This document shows positions 43,146-51,369 of a stretch of DNA of 64,000 nt, one piece after another. How positions within the stretch are numbered: position 1 is the stretch's first letter; every line of letters begins with the position of its first letter. A program made the position numbers and the translations under genes. The notes below the pieces were generated by a model. That model was not told the DNA's origin and searched no databases. It saw only the letters and a list, made by a program, of their open reading frames with translations. The stretch spans positions 783,176 through 847,175 of the forward strand of contig NZ_KB907787.1 of assembly GCF_000382205.1 (NCBI RefSeq), read 5' to 3'. Source of the stretch: Dyadobacter beijingensis DSM 21582. GTDB lineage: Bacteria; Bacteroidota; Bacteroidia; Cytophagales; Spirosomataceae.

Positions 43146-44826
43146 AAAGCCGCTTCTCTTCCTGGTAATGTCCCTGCCCGTCGTGGTATGGGTGATCGTG
43201 ATCCTGTATTATTCGGTAAACCTGCCCTGGTACGACGATTTCGACCCGTTTCCCGACTTTCTGCACAAATGGATCACGAGCGATGCATTATCCGATCGTA
43301 TAAAACTGCTTTTCCAGCCCAATAATGAACATCGGATGGTGGTCGGCAAGCTGGCTACGCTCACGTATTACTGGGTTACCGGGCACCTCAACTTCACGTT
43401 TCTGCACATTGGCGCAGCGCTGTTCACATTGGGTACGCTGGCAGTTTTCTGGCGTGCATTCAGGCGCTCGAATCTCAGTGGCTGGTATTTTCTGCCGGTA
43501 CCGTTTTTGCTGTTCCAATTGCAGTATCACCTCATTTTCCTCTGGGCCATATGCGGCTGGCAGCATGAGCCGGTCGTTTTCTTCGTGGTACTCACCATGT
43601 TTTTGCTCTCGGGAAACCGCTTTGCGGGCGCGTTGCTCGCGGGCGTGTGCGCTACGTACGCGATGAGCAGCGGCATATTTGTGTGGCCTGCGGGCGTGGC
43701 GGTGCTTTTATTGCGTTCACAATACAAACAGCTGGCGGCCTGGATATTGGTAGGCGCGGTGGCGGTAGGGCTGTATTTCTACGGTATGTCGGCGCAGGGT
43801 AACGAGTCCAGCTTCGCGTTTTTTGCCCAATATCCGCACCTGTCTGTGCTGGGCTTCTTCGCATTCCTGGGCGGTCTGTTCGACTTTTTTCCTGAAAAAA
43901 CCATTGTCGTACGCTCGGCATTGCCGGTGATCATGGCGTTCACCGCGATGATCTGGGTGGTAATCTGGCTTTGGCGGCAGCTCGGTCCGTGGCAGGCACG
44001 GACATTCGGTGCATTCAGAAAGCAACTCACGCCGACGAATACGGGCGGTATGACTAACCTGGACGCTTTTCTGCTGGGGATTCTGAGTTTTCTATTGGTA
44101 GAAGCGCTGGTAATCGGGCTGCTGCGGCCGCGGTTTGGCTTTTTTGTCATGATTGTAAGTAATTACAAAATCTACCCGGCGCTGTTCCTGACGGTCGTTT
44201 ACCTTACTTTTATTGTTTCTGCCAAAAGTGAAAACCTGCGGAAACGGGCATTGCAAGTGGCCGCATTCGTTGGTTTGGCCATTTGGGGAATATCCATTTA
44301 CGCTACATTGCCGGTCATCGCAGAGCGGCGCAAATACTATTCCGTAAATGGCTATAACCAGGAGCATAACGGCTTCGGTCTGGGCCACGTACCGTATTCG
44401 GAAGGCGCGAAATATGTGGATAGCCTCATGAAAGAACTTGTTTCGATGGGTGTATACAGCTACCCGAAAGAAGGTAACGAGCTCGGCCGCCAGGTGCATG
44501 CGCTCACGACGGCCTTCCCGGTGGAACGCCAGGTAACTGTCACGCACCGCGATAAAGGCATTTACATCAACGACCCGGAAGGCACCATTTCACCCCTGCG
44601 CTCGAACGGCGAATATGCGTTCGTGCGCAATGCGCAGCGCTTGTATTTCTTCAAAATGGAGCCGCACAAGTATGCGGGACGCAATTTTTTTAAGCAGTAC
44701 GACAAGGGTTTTGACATTGAAATACCACATGCCTCCCTGCTGCCAGGCACTTACGACCTGGGTGTTGTGAATGTGGAAGGTACAGCGCTGAAAGGTGGCA
44801 TTCTTGGAAAAGTGACAATACCTTAA
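43129..44826 (+). CDS. Polytopic membrane protein, second GT-C-like protein
   Basis: The 565-residue protein has about twelve membrane helices with VNLPWYDDFDPF after the first, again an Asp-Asp motif in the first outer loop. A soluble C-terminal domain (about 430-565) is beta-rich and ends GTYDLGVVNVEGTALKGG. It resembles the previous protein in layout but not closely in sequence. The GTG start at 43129 overlaps the previous gene by 17 bp; an ATG at 43168 is the alternative. A glycan-transfer role is inferred from context. Confidence 0.65.
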   Translation: MNNSNKKPLLFLVMSLPVVVWVIVILYYSVNLPWYDDFDPFPDFLHKWITSDALSDRIKLLFQPNNEHRMVVGKLATLTYYWVTGHLNFTFLHIGAALFTLGTLAVFWRAFRRSNLSGWYFLPVPFLLFQLQYHLIFLWAICGWQHEPVVFFVVLTMFLLSGNRFAGALLAGVCATYAMSSGIFVWPAGVAVLLLRSQYKQLAAWILVGAVAVGLYFYGMSAQGNESSFAFFAQYPHLSVLGFFAFLGGLFDFFPEKTIVVRSALPVIMAFTAMIWVVIWLWRQLGPWQARTFGAFRKQLTPTNTGGMTNLDAFLLGILSFLLVEALVIGLLRPRFGFFVMIVSNYKIYPALFLTVVYLTFIVSAKSENLRKRALQVAAFVGLAIWGISIYATLPVIAERRKYYSVNGYNQEHNGFGLGHVPYSEGAKYVDSLMKELVSMGVYSYPKEGNELGRQVHALTTAFPVERQVTVTHRDKGIYINDPEGTISPLRSNGEYAFVRNAQRLYFFKMEPHKYAGRNFFKQYDKGFDIEIPHASLLPGTYDLGVVNVEGTALKGGILGKVTIP

Positions 44827-44837
44827 ATAACTGAATA

Positions 44838-44868
44838 TTTCGATAATGCATCGAAAGGTGTATTTTTG
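44838..44868 (+). promoter_or_regulatory. Promoter before the second GT2 gene
   Basis: TTTC (44838-44841) and TATTTTTG (44861-44868) are 19 bases apart, matching -33/-7 of the Bacteroidota type. The -7 ends 30 bp before the TTG start chosen for the next gene and shows that the longest frame (from 44866) cannot be the true start. Confidence 0.6.
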
Positions 44869-44898
44869 CCGCTATTGGTCATTGAAAAACTTAGCAAA

Positions 44899-45843
44899 TT
44901 GAAAACTCCTCAAATTTCCATTGTCGCGCCGCTGTATAATGAATCGGAGACGTTTCCGCTGCTGGTACAACGTATCAACGCATTGATGGACGCCAGTCCG
45001 CTGTCGATTGAAGTGGTGCTGATCGATGATGGAAGTAGGGATGATACAGCGCTTAAAATCAGGCAGGTAGCATTGATGGACGAGCGCTATCACGGCGTTT
45101 TTCTCTCACGGAACCACGGCCACCAGCTGGCCTTGACGGCCGGCATTTCAGCCGCCCGCGGTACCGAGGCGCTGTTCGTGATCGATGGCGATTTGCAGGA
45201 CCCGCCGGAGCTATTACCGGAATTTTACAAATTGTTGCAGGAAGGCAACGACGTGGTATATGCCGTTCGGAAGAAGCGGAAAGAGGGTTTTATCAAGCGA
45301 ATGGGTTACCATTGGTTTTACCGTATCCTCCGTTCGATATCTTATGTGGACATCCCGCTCGATAGCGGCGATTTCGCATTGATCAGCCGGCGGGTAGTGG
45401 ATGTACTAAATAAAATGCCGGAAGAAAGCCGTTACCTGCGCGGCATGCGCTCGTGGATCGGTTTCAAGCAAACCGGCTACGAGTACGAGCGTGATGCGCG
45501 GGCGGCGGGCGAGTCGAAATATTCGTTCAAACAGCTTTTCCGGCTTGCCTACAATGGTATTTTCAATTTCAGTGAGTTCCCGATCAAGTTTATGAGTCGG
45601 GTGGGCATGACCGCCATTGTCATTTCTTTGATCTATTTTGCTACCGTGGTGCTTAAAAAGCTGTTTTTTGCCCACGTGATCGAGGGTTTTGCAGCCCTGC
45701 TTTTTGTGATTATCCTGTTCAGCGGCGTGCAACTGTTGGCCCTGGGCATTATTGGAGAATATGTGCTCCGGATTTTTTTTCAATCCAAAAACCGTCCCCT
45801 GTACATTATTAAAGAGGAAATAGTCAACCGGGAGTACATTTGA
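44899..45843 (+). CDS. GT2 glycosyltransferase, polyprenyl-phosphate sugar synthase type (second copy)
   Basis: The product, 314 residues, is a GtrB/DPM1-like family 2 enzyme: KTPQISIVAPLYNESETFP, LIDDGSRDDTA, FVIDGDLQDPPE, and two C-terminal membrane helices. It differs clearly from the copy at 40766 and so probably uses another sugar. No ATG is available; I choose the TTG at 44899, directly before KTPQIS, because the promoter -7 at 44861-44868 excludes the upstream TTG at 44866. It is followed 4 bp later by the MBOAT gene. Confidence 0.85.
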   Translation: MKTPQISIVAPLYNESETFPLLVQRINALMDASPLSIEVVLIDDGSRDDTALKIRQVALMDERYHGVFLSRNHGHQLALTAGISAARGTEALFVIDGDLQDPPELLPEFYKLLQEGNDVVYAVRKKRKEGFIKRMGYHWFYRILRSISYVDIPLDSGDFALISRRVVDVLNKMPEESRYLRGMRSWIGFKQTGYEYERDARAAGESKYSFKQLFRLAYNGIFNFSEFPIKFMSRVGMTAIVISLIYFATVVLKKLFFAHVIEGFAALLFVIILFSGVQLLALGIIGEYVLRIFFQSKNRPLYIIKEEIVNREYI

Positions 45844-45847
45844 CCTG

Positions 45848-47317
45848 ATGGATTTTCATTCGATTCAATTTGCGATTTTTTTCATAGTAGTCACGCTGGC
45901 GTATTTCAGCCTGTCGTGGACCGGCCGTTGGGTGCTCCTGCTCCTGACGAGCTGTTATTTTTACATGGTTTTCAAACCGGTTTTCATCCTGATCCTGTTT
46001 GGCACCATCATTATCGACTACTATGCCGGCATATGGATCGAGAAATCGCAGGAACAGAAGCAGAAAAAGCTGTTGCTGGTCATCAGTCTGATCTCCAACA
46101 TCGGCATTCTCGCATTCTTTAAATATTACGATTTCGTGCAGGATTCGGTGAATACCATTCTCACCAACCTGCATCTGCGGCCGATGTTCCCCTCGTTCAC
46201 GCGCCTCATTCCCGGCCCGATCGCCGAATGGATGACCACCGGCAGTGGGAAGCTGCTGTTACCCATCGGGTTGTCGTTCCACACGTTCCAGGCGATGAGC
46301 TATACCATCGAGGTATACCGCGGTAACCAGAAAGCCGAGAAGCATTTCGGGATTTATGCATTGTATGTGATGTTTTATCCGCAGCTTGTGGCTGGCCCGA
46401 TCGAGCGGCCGCAGAACATGCTTTTCCAGTACCACTCGTTTTTCAAATACGATTTCGAGCAGGTAAAGGAAGGGCTGATGCAAATGGCTTTCGGTTTTTT
46501 CAAGAAAATGGTGATCGCCGACCGGCTGGTGATGCTTGTCGATCAGGCTTATAACAACCCCGCTGAACACAATGGCCTTACGCTCATCGTAGCCACCGTT
46601 TTCTTCGCATTCCAGATCTATTGTGACTTCTCGGGTTACTCCGACATAGCCATTGGTGCAGCCCGCGTAATGGGTTTTACATTGATGGACAACTTTAAAA
46701 CGCCCTACATTTCCAAATCCATTTCGGAGTTCTGGGGGCGGTGGCACATTTCGCTTTCGTCGTGGTTTAAAGATTACCTCTACATTCCGCTAGGCGGCAA
46801 CCGGAAGGGCGAATGGGTCAAATACCGCAATCAGTTTATCGTATTCCTCGTGAGCGGGCTCTGGCATGGCGCGAGCTGGAATTACGTTATCTGGGGCGCA
46901 TTGCACGGTTCGTACCAGGTGGCGGCGTCGCTGCGGGACAAATGGTTGAAAAAGGCGGGCATCGAAGTGCCGAAAAACGCCTTTATGGATGTCCTGAATA
47001 TGATTTTGACGTTTGTGCTCGTCACCCTTACCTGGGTGTTCTTCCGCAATCACAAAGCACCGGTGGGCCGCTCGTTCCTGATTTTGGAAAAAATGGCCGG
47101 CTTTTCCTTCTCCGATCCGTTACAAACGCCTTTGAACCAGGTAGAAATGGGACTTTGCGTGTTCCTGATCGTGTTCCTGCTCATTAAGGAGCATTTTTAC
47201 CTGAAAATCCCCACCCGGAATACGACGTTTTTCTTCATCCTCTTCCCGCTGATCCTGCTGGCGAACTACTTTCTCGGCGTCGTTTCGGAAAATCAGTTCA
47301 TCTACTTCCAGTTTTAA
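45848..47317 (+). CDS. MBOAT-family membrane O-acyltransferase
   Basis: The 489-residue protein is an AlgI/DltB-type MBOAT with about eleven membrane helices. The key signatures are QLVAGPIERPQNML, DFSGYSDIAIGAARVMG and SGLWHGASWNY with the conserved His340. Such proteins pass acyl groups across the membrane onto extracellular polymers, usually with a partner SGNH/AlgJ-like protein. No partner gene lies nearby; the next gene is a GroES-like protein. Acylation of the glycan made by the preceding genes is the likely role. Confidence 0.88.
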   Translation: MDFHSIQFAIFFIVVTLAYFSLSWTGRWVLLLLTSCYFYMVFKPVFILILFGTIIIDYYAGIWIEKSQEQKQKKLLLVISLISNIGILAFFKYYDFVQDSVNTILTNLHLRPMFPSFTRLIPGPIAEWMTTGSGKLLLPIGLSFHTFQAMSYTIEVYRGNQKAEKHFGIYALYVMFYPQLVAGPIERPQNMLFQYHSFFKYDFEQVKEGLMQMAFGFFKKMVIADRLVMLVDQAYNNPAEHNGLTLIVATVFFAFQIYCDFSGYSDIAIGAARVMGFTLMDNFKTPYISKSISEFWGRWHISLSSWFKDYLYIPLGGNRKGEWVKYRNQFIVFLVSGLWHGASWNYVIWGALHGSYQVAASLRDKWLKKAGIEVPKNAFMDVLNMILTFVLVTLTWVFFRNHKAPVGRSFLILEKMAGFSFSDPLQTPLNQVEMGLCVFLIVFLLIKEHFYLKIPTRNTTFFFILFPLILLANYFLGVVSENQFIYFQF

Positions 47318-47417
47318 AAGGAAGGAGAAAGTGGCAAACATTTGCTCTTAATTATTTGTTACCTCATTTTTGAAGGACAACCCGACGTTCTTATTACCGA
47401 TTTAAGTATCAATTAAA

Positions 47418-47798
47418 ATGTACGAAGTAACATCCGACAACAGGCTCAAAAGCCTGATCGTAGTAGGCGACCGCGTTCTGATCCGCCCGAAAAGCCCCAG
47501 CGACCGCACCAACAGCGGCCTTTACCTGCCGCCGACCGTGACTGAAAAAGAGCAGGTGCAAACCGGCTATGTGATCAAGGTAGGGCCGGGCTATCCCATT
47601 CCCGTGGCTGCGGAGGACGAGCCCTGGAAGGAAACCGAAGAAAAAGTAAAATATATGCCCTTGCAATCCAAGGAAGGCGATTTGGCCATTTACCTGCAAC
47701 GCAACGCCATCGACCTCGAATACGACGGCCAGAAATACGTGATCGTTCCGCAGTCTTCGATACTGATGCTGGAACGTTCGGAGGATTTGTTTGAATAG
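47418..47798 (+). CDS. GroES-like co-chaperonin-family protein
   Basis: The 126-residue protein has the GroES beta-barrel pattern: LIVVGDRVLIRPKSPSDRTNSGLYLPP with the mobile-loop region, GYVIKVGPGYPIPV and YVIVPQSSILM. It is longer than GroES (about 95 residues) because of an insert (residues 58-85, DEPWKETEEKVKYMPLQ). No groEL is nearby. It may be an accessory co-chaperonin or a protein that only borrows the fold. Confidence 0.8.
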   Translation: MYEVTSDNRLKSLIVVGDRVLIRPKSPSDRTNSGLYLPPTVTEKEQVQTGYVIKVGPGYPIPVAAEDEPWKETEEKVKYMPLQSKEGDLAIYLQRNAIDLEYDGQKYVIVPQSSILMLERSEDLFE

Positions 47799-47807
47799 TT
47801 GGGCGTG

Positions 47808-47932
47808 GCCAGGTATTGTCAGGAGTAGTCAGTTGCTGTCAGCGAGAGAATTCCATTATTTACAATACTTGACAATGAATGACATTCCTGACTACCCTTG
47901 ACAATAAATGACAATACCTGACCACACTTGAT
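47808..47932. repeat. Inverted pair of 10-bp-phased TGAC arrays
   Basis: The left arm has GCCA or GTCA at 47808, 47818, 47828 and 47838. The right arm has TGAC at 47870, 47880, 47889, 47899, 47909 and 47919, and TGAT at 47929. Steps are 10 bp throughout except one of 9 bp. The arms are inverted relative to each other and can pair (AGGTATTGTCA 47811-47821 with TGACAATACCT 47909-47919). The decamer consensus is about TGAC-W-A-C-W-C-C, as at 24573-24616. Confidence 0.75.
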
Positions 47933-47959
47933 AATATCGTAACACTAACCCCTTGACGC

Positions 47960-48988
47960 ATGAAGTACAAATTTTTGGGCAACACCGGCGTGCTCGTGTC
48001 GGAACTTTGTTTCGGGACGATGACTTTCGGTGGCGATGGTTATTTTGAAGTAATTGGAAAAGTGCAGCAGGATGACGCGAATGCATTGGTGAAAACGGCC
48101 CTGGATGCAGGGATCAACTTTTTCGATACAGCCAATGTGTATTCTTATGGTAAATCCGAAGAAATACTCGGGCAGTCGTTCAGGACGCTGGGCGTGAAGC
48201 GCAGCGACGTGTTTATCGCGACCAAAGCGCGGGGCCGGATGGCACCGGGTGCCAATCAGGTAGGGCTGTCGCGGCTGCATATCATGGATTCCGTGAATGA
48301 GAGCCTTACCCGCCTCGGCTCCGACCATATCGACCTTTTCTACATTCACGGCGTGGACGCGGAGACCTCGCCCGAAGAGACGATGCGCGGCCTGGAAGAC
48401 ATTGTGCGGTCGGGCAAGGTGCGTTACCTGGGCGTGAGCAACCATGCCGCCTGGCAGATTATGAAGGCCAATGGCATCGCGGAGAAAAATGGCTGGACGA
48501 AGTTTGTCGCCTGCCAGCATTACTACACGATCGCCGGCCGCGACCTGGAAAGGGAGCTGATCCCGATGATGCAAGACCAGAACCTGGCATTAATGCCGTG
48601 GAGCCCGCTCGCGGGAGGTTTTCTGTCGGGCAAATACACCCGCAACAGCGAGTCGACCGGCGATAATCGCCGCGACAACTTCGATTTTCCGCCGGTGGAT
48701 AAGGAGAAAGCCTACGACATTATCGACGTGATCCAGCCGATCGCGCGGGCCCATGGCGTATCCGTGGCGCAGGTCGCGCTGGCGTGGCTGCTGCACCGGC
48801 AAAGCGTTACGAGCGTGATCATCGGCGCGAAAAAGCCGGAACAGCTGTCGGACAATATTGCCGCCACCAGCGTGATGCTGACGGCCGACGAGCTCGATCA
48901 ACTGAACAAAATCAGCGCATTGAAACCCGAATATCCACAATGGATGATCGAACGGCAGGCACGCGAACGCATTCCGGGCAAGCCATGA
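47960..48988 (+). CDS. Aldo/keto reductase
   Basis: The 342-residue protein is an AKR-superfamily NADPH-dependent oxidoreductase. The catalytic tetrad pattern is visible: Asp in NFFDTANVY with Tyr, Lys in FIATKARG, and His in DLFYIHGVD. The C-terminal cofactor region SVIIGAKKPEQL is typical of the YhdN/Tas-like group. It begins 28 bp after a TGAC repeat array. The substrate is unknown. The stop overlaps the start of the deacetylase gene (ATGA). Confidence 0.88.
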   Translation: MKYKFLGNTGVLVSELCFGTMTFGGDGYFEVIGKVQQDDANALVKTALDAGINFFDTANVYSYGKSEEILGQSFRTLGVKRSDVFIATKARGRMAPGANQVGLSRLHIMDSVNESLTRLGSDHIDLFYIHGVDAETSPEETMRGLEDIVRSGKVRYLGVSNHAAWQIMKANGIAEKNGWTKFVACQHYYTIAGRDLERELIPMMQDQNLALMPWSPLAGGFLSGKYTRNSESTGDNRRDNFDFPPVDKEKAYDIIDVIQPIARAHGVSVAQVALAWLLHRQSVTSVIIGAKKPEQLSDNIAATSVMLTADELDQLNKISALKPEYPQWMIERQARERIPGKP

Positions 48989-49896
48989 GGAAATACTGTC
49001 TTGCGGCGCTCGCATGCGTATTCGCAATATACGCCCGTGCACAGGGGAGCGTCGCCATTACGATCGACGACGTTCCGAACGTTCATTTATATGCGGCGGA
49101 CGGTAATTCGTCTTTGCTTTTAAAAAAATTGGATTCACTCAACTTACCGGTTGCCGTTTTTATTAATGAGGCTAATTTGAAGCAGAATACGGCTTTTGAA
49201 CCCAACAAAAAACTGCTGCAAACCTGGATTTCAAGGCCTTACATAACGGCAGGAAACCATAGCTATTCGCATCCGAATTACGGCGAAATCGGTTTCGAGG
49301 CATTCAAGGGGGAGGTTTTACAAGGGGAAGAACTGTCGCGCAAAATGGCGGCGGATGCGGGCAAAAAGCTGGAATATTTTCGGTTTCCGTTTAATGGAAC
49401 TGGAAAGGACAGCTTGGAGCAGGCCCGGATGGCGCAATTCCTGGCGGAGCATCATTATGTTTCAACACCGTATACCGTCGAAAGCGAAGACTGGCTTTAC
49501 ACGCAACTCTACGAAAAGGCATTGAAAGAAGGGAAACCGGAAGAAGCGCGTAAAATTGGCGAGCGGTATGTAAAGCAAAGCCTGGCCCTGTTTGCATATT
49601 TCGATCAGGTTGCATGGACTGCATTGAATCGAAAAGTAAAACACATTTACCTCTGCCACGATAACCGCCTCAATGCCGATTATCTGCCGGTTTTAGTGAA
49701 TAAATTAAAGGAACAAAAATACCAGTTTACCAGCCTGGCCGAGGCGCTGGCCGATCCGGCATACGGGCTGCCGATTTACTATCATGGCAATGCGGGTTTT
49801 TCGTGGATTTACCGCTGGATCAAGGATGTCGAAAAGCGCCGTTCGTTGATGCGTGCCGAACCGGTTGATCAGGAAACGCAGCGTGCATTAAAATAA
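48985..49896 (+). CDS. Secreted polysaccharide deacetylase (NodB-type)
   Basis: The 303-residue protein starts at ATG 48985, overlapping the reductase stop, and has a signal peptide (residues 1-20, ending ARAQ). Its NodB domain has the metal-binding Asp28-Asp29 in ITIDDVP and His92/His96 in GNHSYSH, plus FRFPFNG. It would remove acetyl groups from polysaccharide in the periplasm. The longest frame, from 48784, runs inside the reductase gene and is not the start. A terminator follows immediately. Confidence 0.88.
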   Translation: MRKYCLAALACVFAIYARAQGSVAITIDDVPNVHLYAADGNSSLLLKKLDSLNLPVAVFINEANLKQNTAFEPNKKLLQTWISRPYITAGNHSYSHPNYGEIGFEAFKGEVLQGEELSRKMAADAGKKLEYFRFPFNGTGKDSLEQARMAQFLAEHHYVSTPYTVESEDWLYTQLYEKALKEGKPEEARKIGERYVKQSLALFAYFDQVAWTALNRKVKHIYLCHDNRLNADYLPVLVNKLKEQKYQFTSLAEALADPAYGLPIYYHGNAGFSWIYRWIKDVEKRRSLMRAEPVDQETQRALK

Positions 49897-49897
49897 A

Positions 49898-49923
49898 AAA
49901 GCACGTCCCGTAGGGCGTGCTTT
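49898..49923. terminator. Terminator between deacetylase and cold-shock genes
   Basis: AAAGCACGTCC (49898-49908) pairs with 49913-49923 with one G-U pair and a 4-base loop. On the minus strand it is followed by TTTATTTT, so it mainly ends the cold-shock transcript. Confidence 0.75.
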
Positions 49924-49948
49924 CGAAATGTCCTTATTATGACTGAAA

Positions 49949-50140
49949 TTAGAGAACGCGAACGTTAACTGCATTCAGGCCTTTTCTTCCATTTTCCACT
50001 TCGTAGGACACTTTGTCGTTCTCGCGAATGTCGTCCTGAAGACCTGAAACGTGAACGAAAATGTCTTTCTCTCCATTCGATGGAGAAATGAATCCGTATC
50101 CCTTAGACTCATTGAAAAACTTAACTGTACCTTCTGCCAT
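49949..50140 (-). CDS. Cold-shock domain protein
   Basis: The 63-residue protein is a single cold-shock domain with RNP1 KGYGFI (residues 13-18) and RNP2 DIFVHV (26-31). Cold-shock proteins bind single-stranded RNA and prevent structure. It is bounded by a consensus-like promoter (50169-50199) and a terminator, so it forms its own transcription unit. Confidence 0.95.
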   Translation of the reverse strand: MAEGTVKFFNESKGYGFISPSNGEKDIFVHVSGLQDDIRENDKVSYEVENGRKGLNAVNVRVL

Positions 50141-50168
50141 TAGTATTGATCTTATATTTTGTAAAAAC

Positions 50169-50199
50169 CAAATTTAGATATAAAAAGCAAATTTGCAAT
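50169..50199 (-). promoter_or_regulatory. Promoter of the cold-shock gene
   Basis: On the minus strand ATTG (50199-50196) and TAAATTTG (50176-50169) are 19 bases apart, fitting the -33/-7 consensus. The start codon follows about 28 bp after the -7. Confidence 0.6.
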
Positions 50200-50254
50200 A
50201 TTAAAAGTTGGTTCGCTTAGATTAATTCCAAAATACGAGAACACGTTTTATACC

Positions 50255-51229
50255 ATGCCTTTAACCCGATTTGAAACAAAAATATCTCCATTCTGGCTTC
50301 CAAATGGGCATTTTCAAAGCATCTATCCGGCACTGTTCCGGCAGGTGGGTGGTATAAAATATTTTCGTGAAAAAATTGTAACTCCCGATGATGACTTCCT
50401 GAACCTGGACTGGTCTTACGCGGCGGGAGAGGGGCCGAAACCGCTGGTGATTCTCTCGCACGGGCTCGAAGGAAACTCCACGCGGCAGTACATAACGGGG
50501 ATGGTTAAACTTTTGAACAAGCACGGCTTCGATTGCCTCGCGTGGAACTTCCGTAGCTGCGGCGGCGAGATGAACAAAACCGCCCGGTTTTACCACAGCG
50601 GTGCTACCGAAGACCTCGACGCGGTGATCCGCTATGCATTCGGAAAAGGCTACGCGGATGTGCGGCTGGTAGGTTTCAGTCTGGGCGGTAACCTGACGCT
50701 GAAATACCTCGGCGAATCGGGCGTGACCATCGACCGGCGCATTCAAAGTGCCATCGTTTTCAGCGTGCCGATGGACCTGAAAGCGTGCAGCCTGGCGATC
50801 ATCGAACCACGAAATCAGGTTTATATGCACCGTTTTCTGAAATCTTTGAAACCGAAAGTGGTAGAAAAAGCGGATGCATTTCCCCATATCAGCCTGAAAG
50901 ACCACCGGCTGGTGAAGACGCTGTATGATTTCGACCACATTTATACGGCGCCCCTCCACGGCTTCGACGGGGCGGACCATTATTATGCGCAATGCAGCTC
51001 TATGCATTTCATCGAGCCGATTGCGATCCCGACGATGATCGTGAACGCCAAAAACGATCCGATCGTACCTTTCGACAGCCTTCCGATCGGTATCCTGCGG
51101 GCACATCCCGAGGTTTCGTTACTGGCGACGAACGACGGCGGGCATTGCGGTTTCCGGCCTGCGCGCATGACAGACGAGTTTTACTGGTCGGAAAGGCGTG
51201 CGCTCGAATTTCTGACGACGCTGCGCTGA
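50255..51229 (+). CDS. YheT-like alpha/beta hydrolase
   Basis: The 324-residue protein belongs to the YheT/EMB8 alpha/beta hydrolases. It has the start FWLPNGHFQSIYPALFR, the oxyanion region LSHGLEGNS, nucleophile elbow GFSLGGN with Ser, an Asp in NAKNDPIVP and His in NDGGHCGF. Members are esterases of unclear substrate. It stands alone, between the divergent cold-shock gene and the serA fusion. Confidence 0.87.
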   Translation: MPLTRFETKISPFWLPNGHFQSIYPALFRQVGGIKYFREKIVTPDDDFLNLDWSYAAGEGPKPLVILSHGLEGNSTRQYITGMVKLLNKHGFDCLAWNFRSCGGEMNKTARFYHSGATEDLDAVIRYAFGKGYADVRLVGFSLGGNLTLKYLGESGVTIDRRIQSAIVFSVPMDLKACSLAIIEPRNQVYMHRFLKSLKPKVVEKADAFPHISLKDHRLVKTLYDFDHIYTAPLHGFDGADHYYAQCSSMHFIEPIAIPTMIVNAKNDPIVPFDSLPIGILRAHPEVSLLATNDGGHCGFRPARMTDEFYWSERRALEFLTTLR

Positions 51230-51283
51230 GAATAAAACTGTTCCAAACATTATTTTGTTAGTGTCATATACCGACAGATTTGG

Positions 51284-51291
51284 TAATTTTG
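51284..51291 (+). promoter_or_regulatory. -7 element upstream of the serine biosynthesis genes
   Basis: TAATTTTG matches TAnnTTTG 79 bp before the start at 51370. The nearest TTTG (51254-51257) is farther than usual. Confidence 0.4.
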
Positions 51292-51369
51292 TGGCCTGTT
51301 TCAGACAGGTCGGGCCCTTACAGATAAAAATTACGTTAACTCGATCATTTTTCAGTTATTTCCTGCTTC

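Noticed and set aside
44866..44898. Upstream TTG start for the second GT2 gene
   Set aside because: This part overlaps the -7 element TATTTTTG and would be untranscribed or at the very 5' end.
47808..47932. Reading the TGAC arrays as a CRISPR
   Set aside because: The unit is 10 bp with no long conserved repeat or unique spacers, and no cas genes are present.
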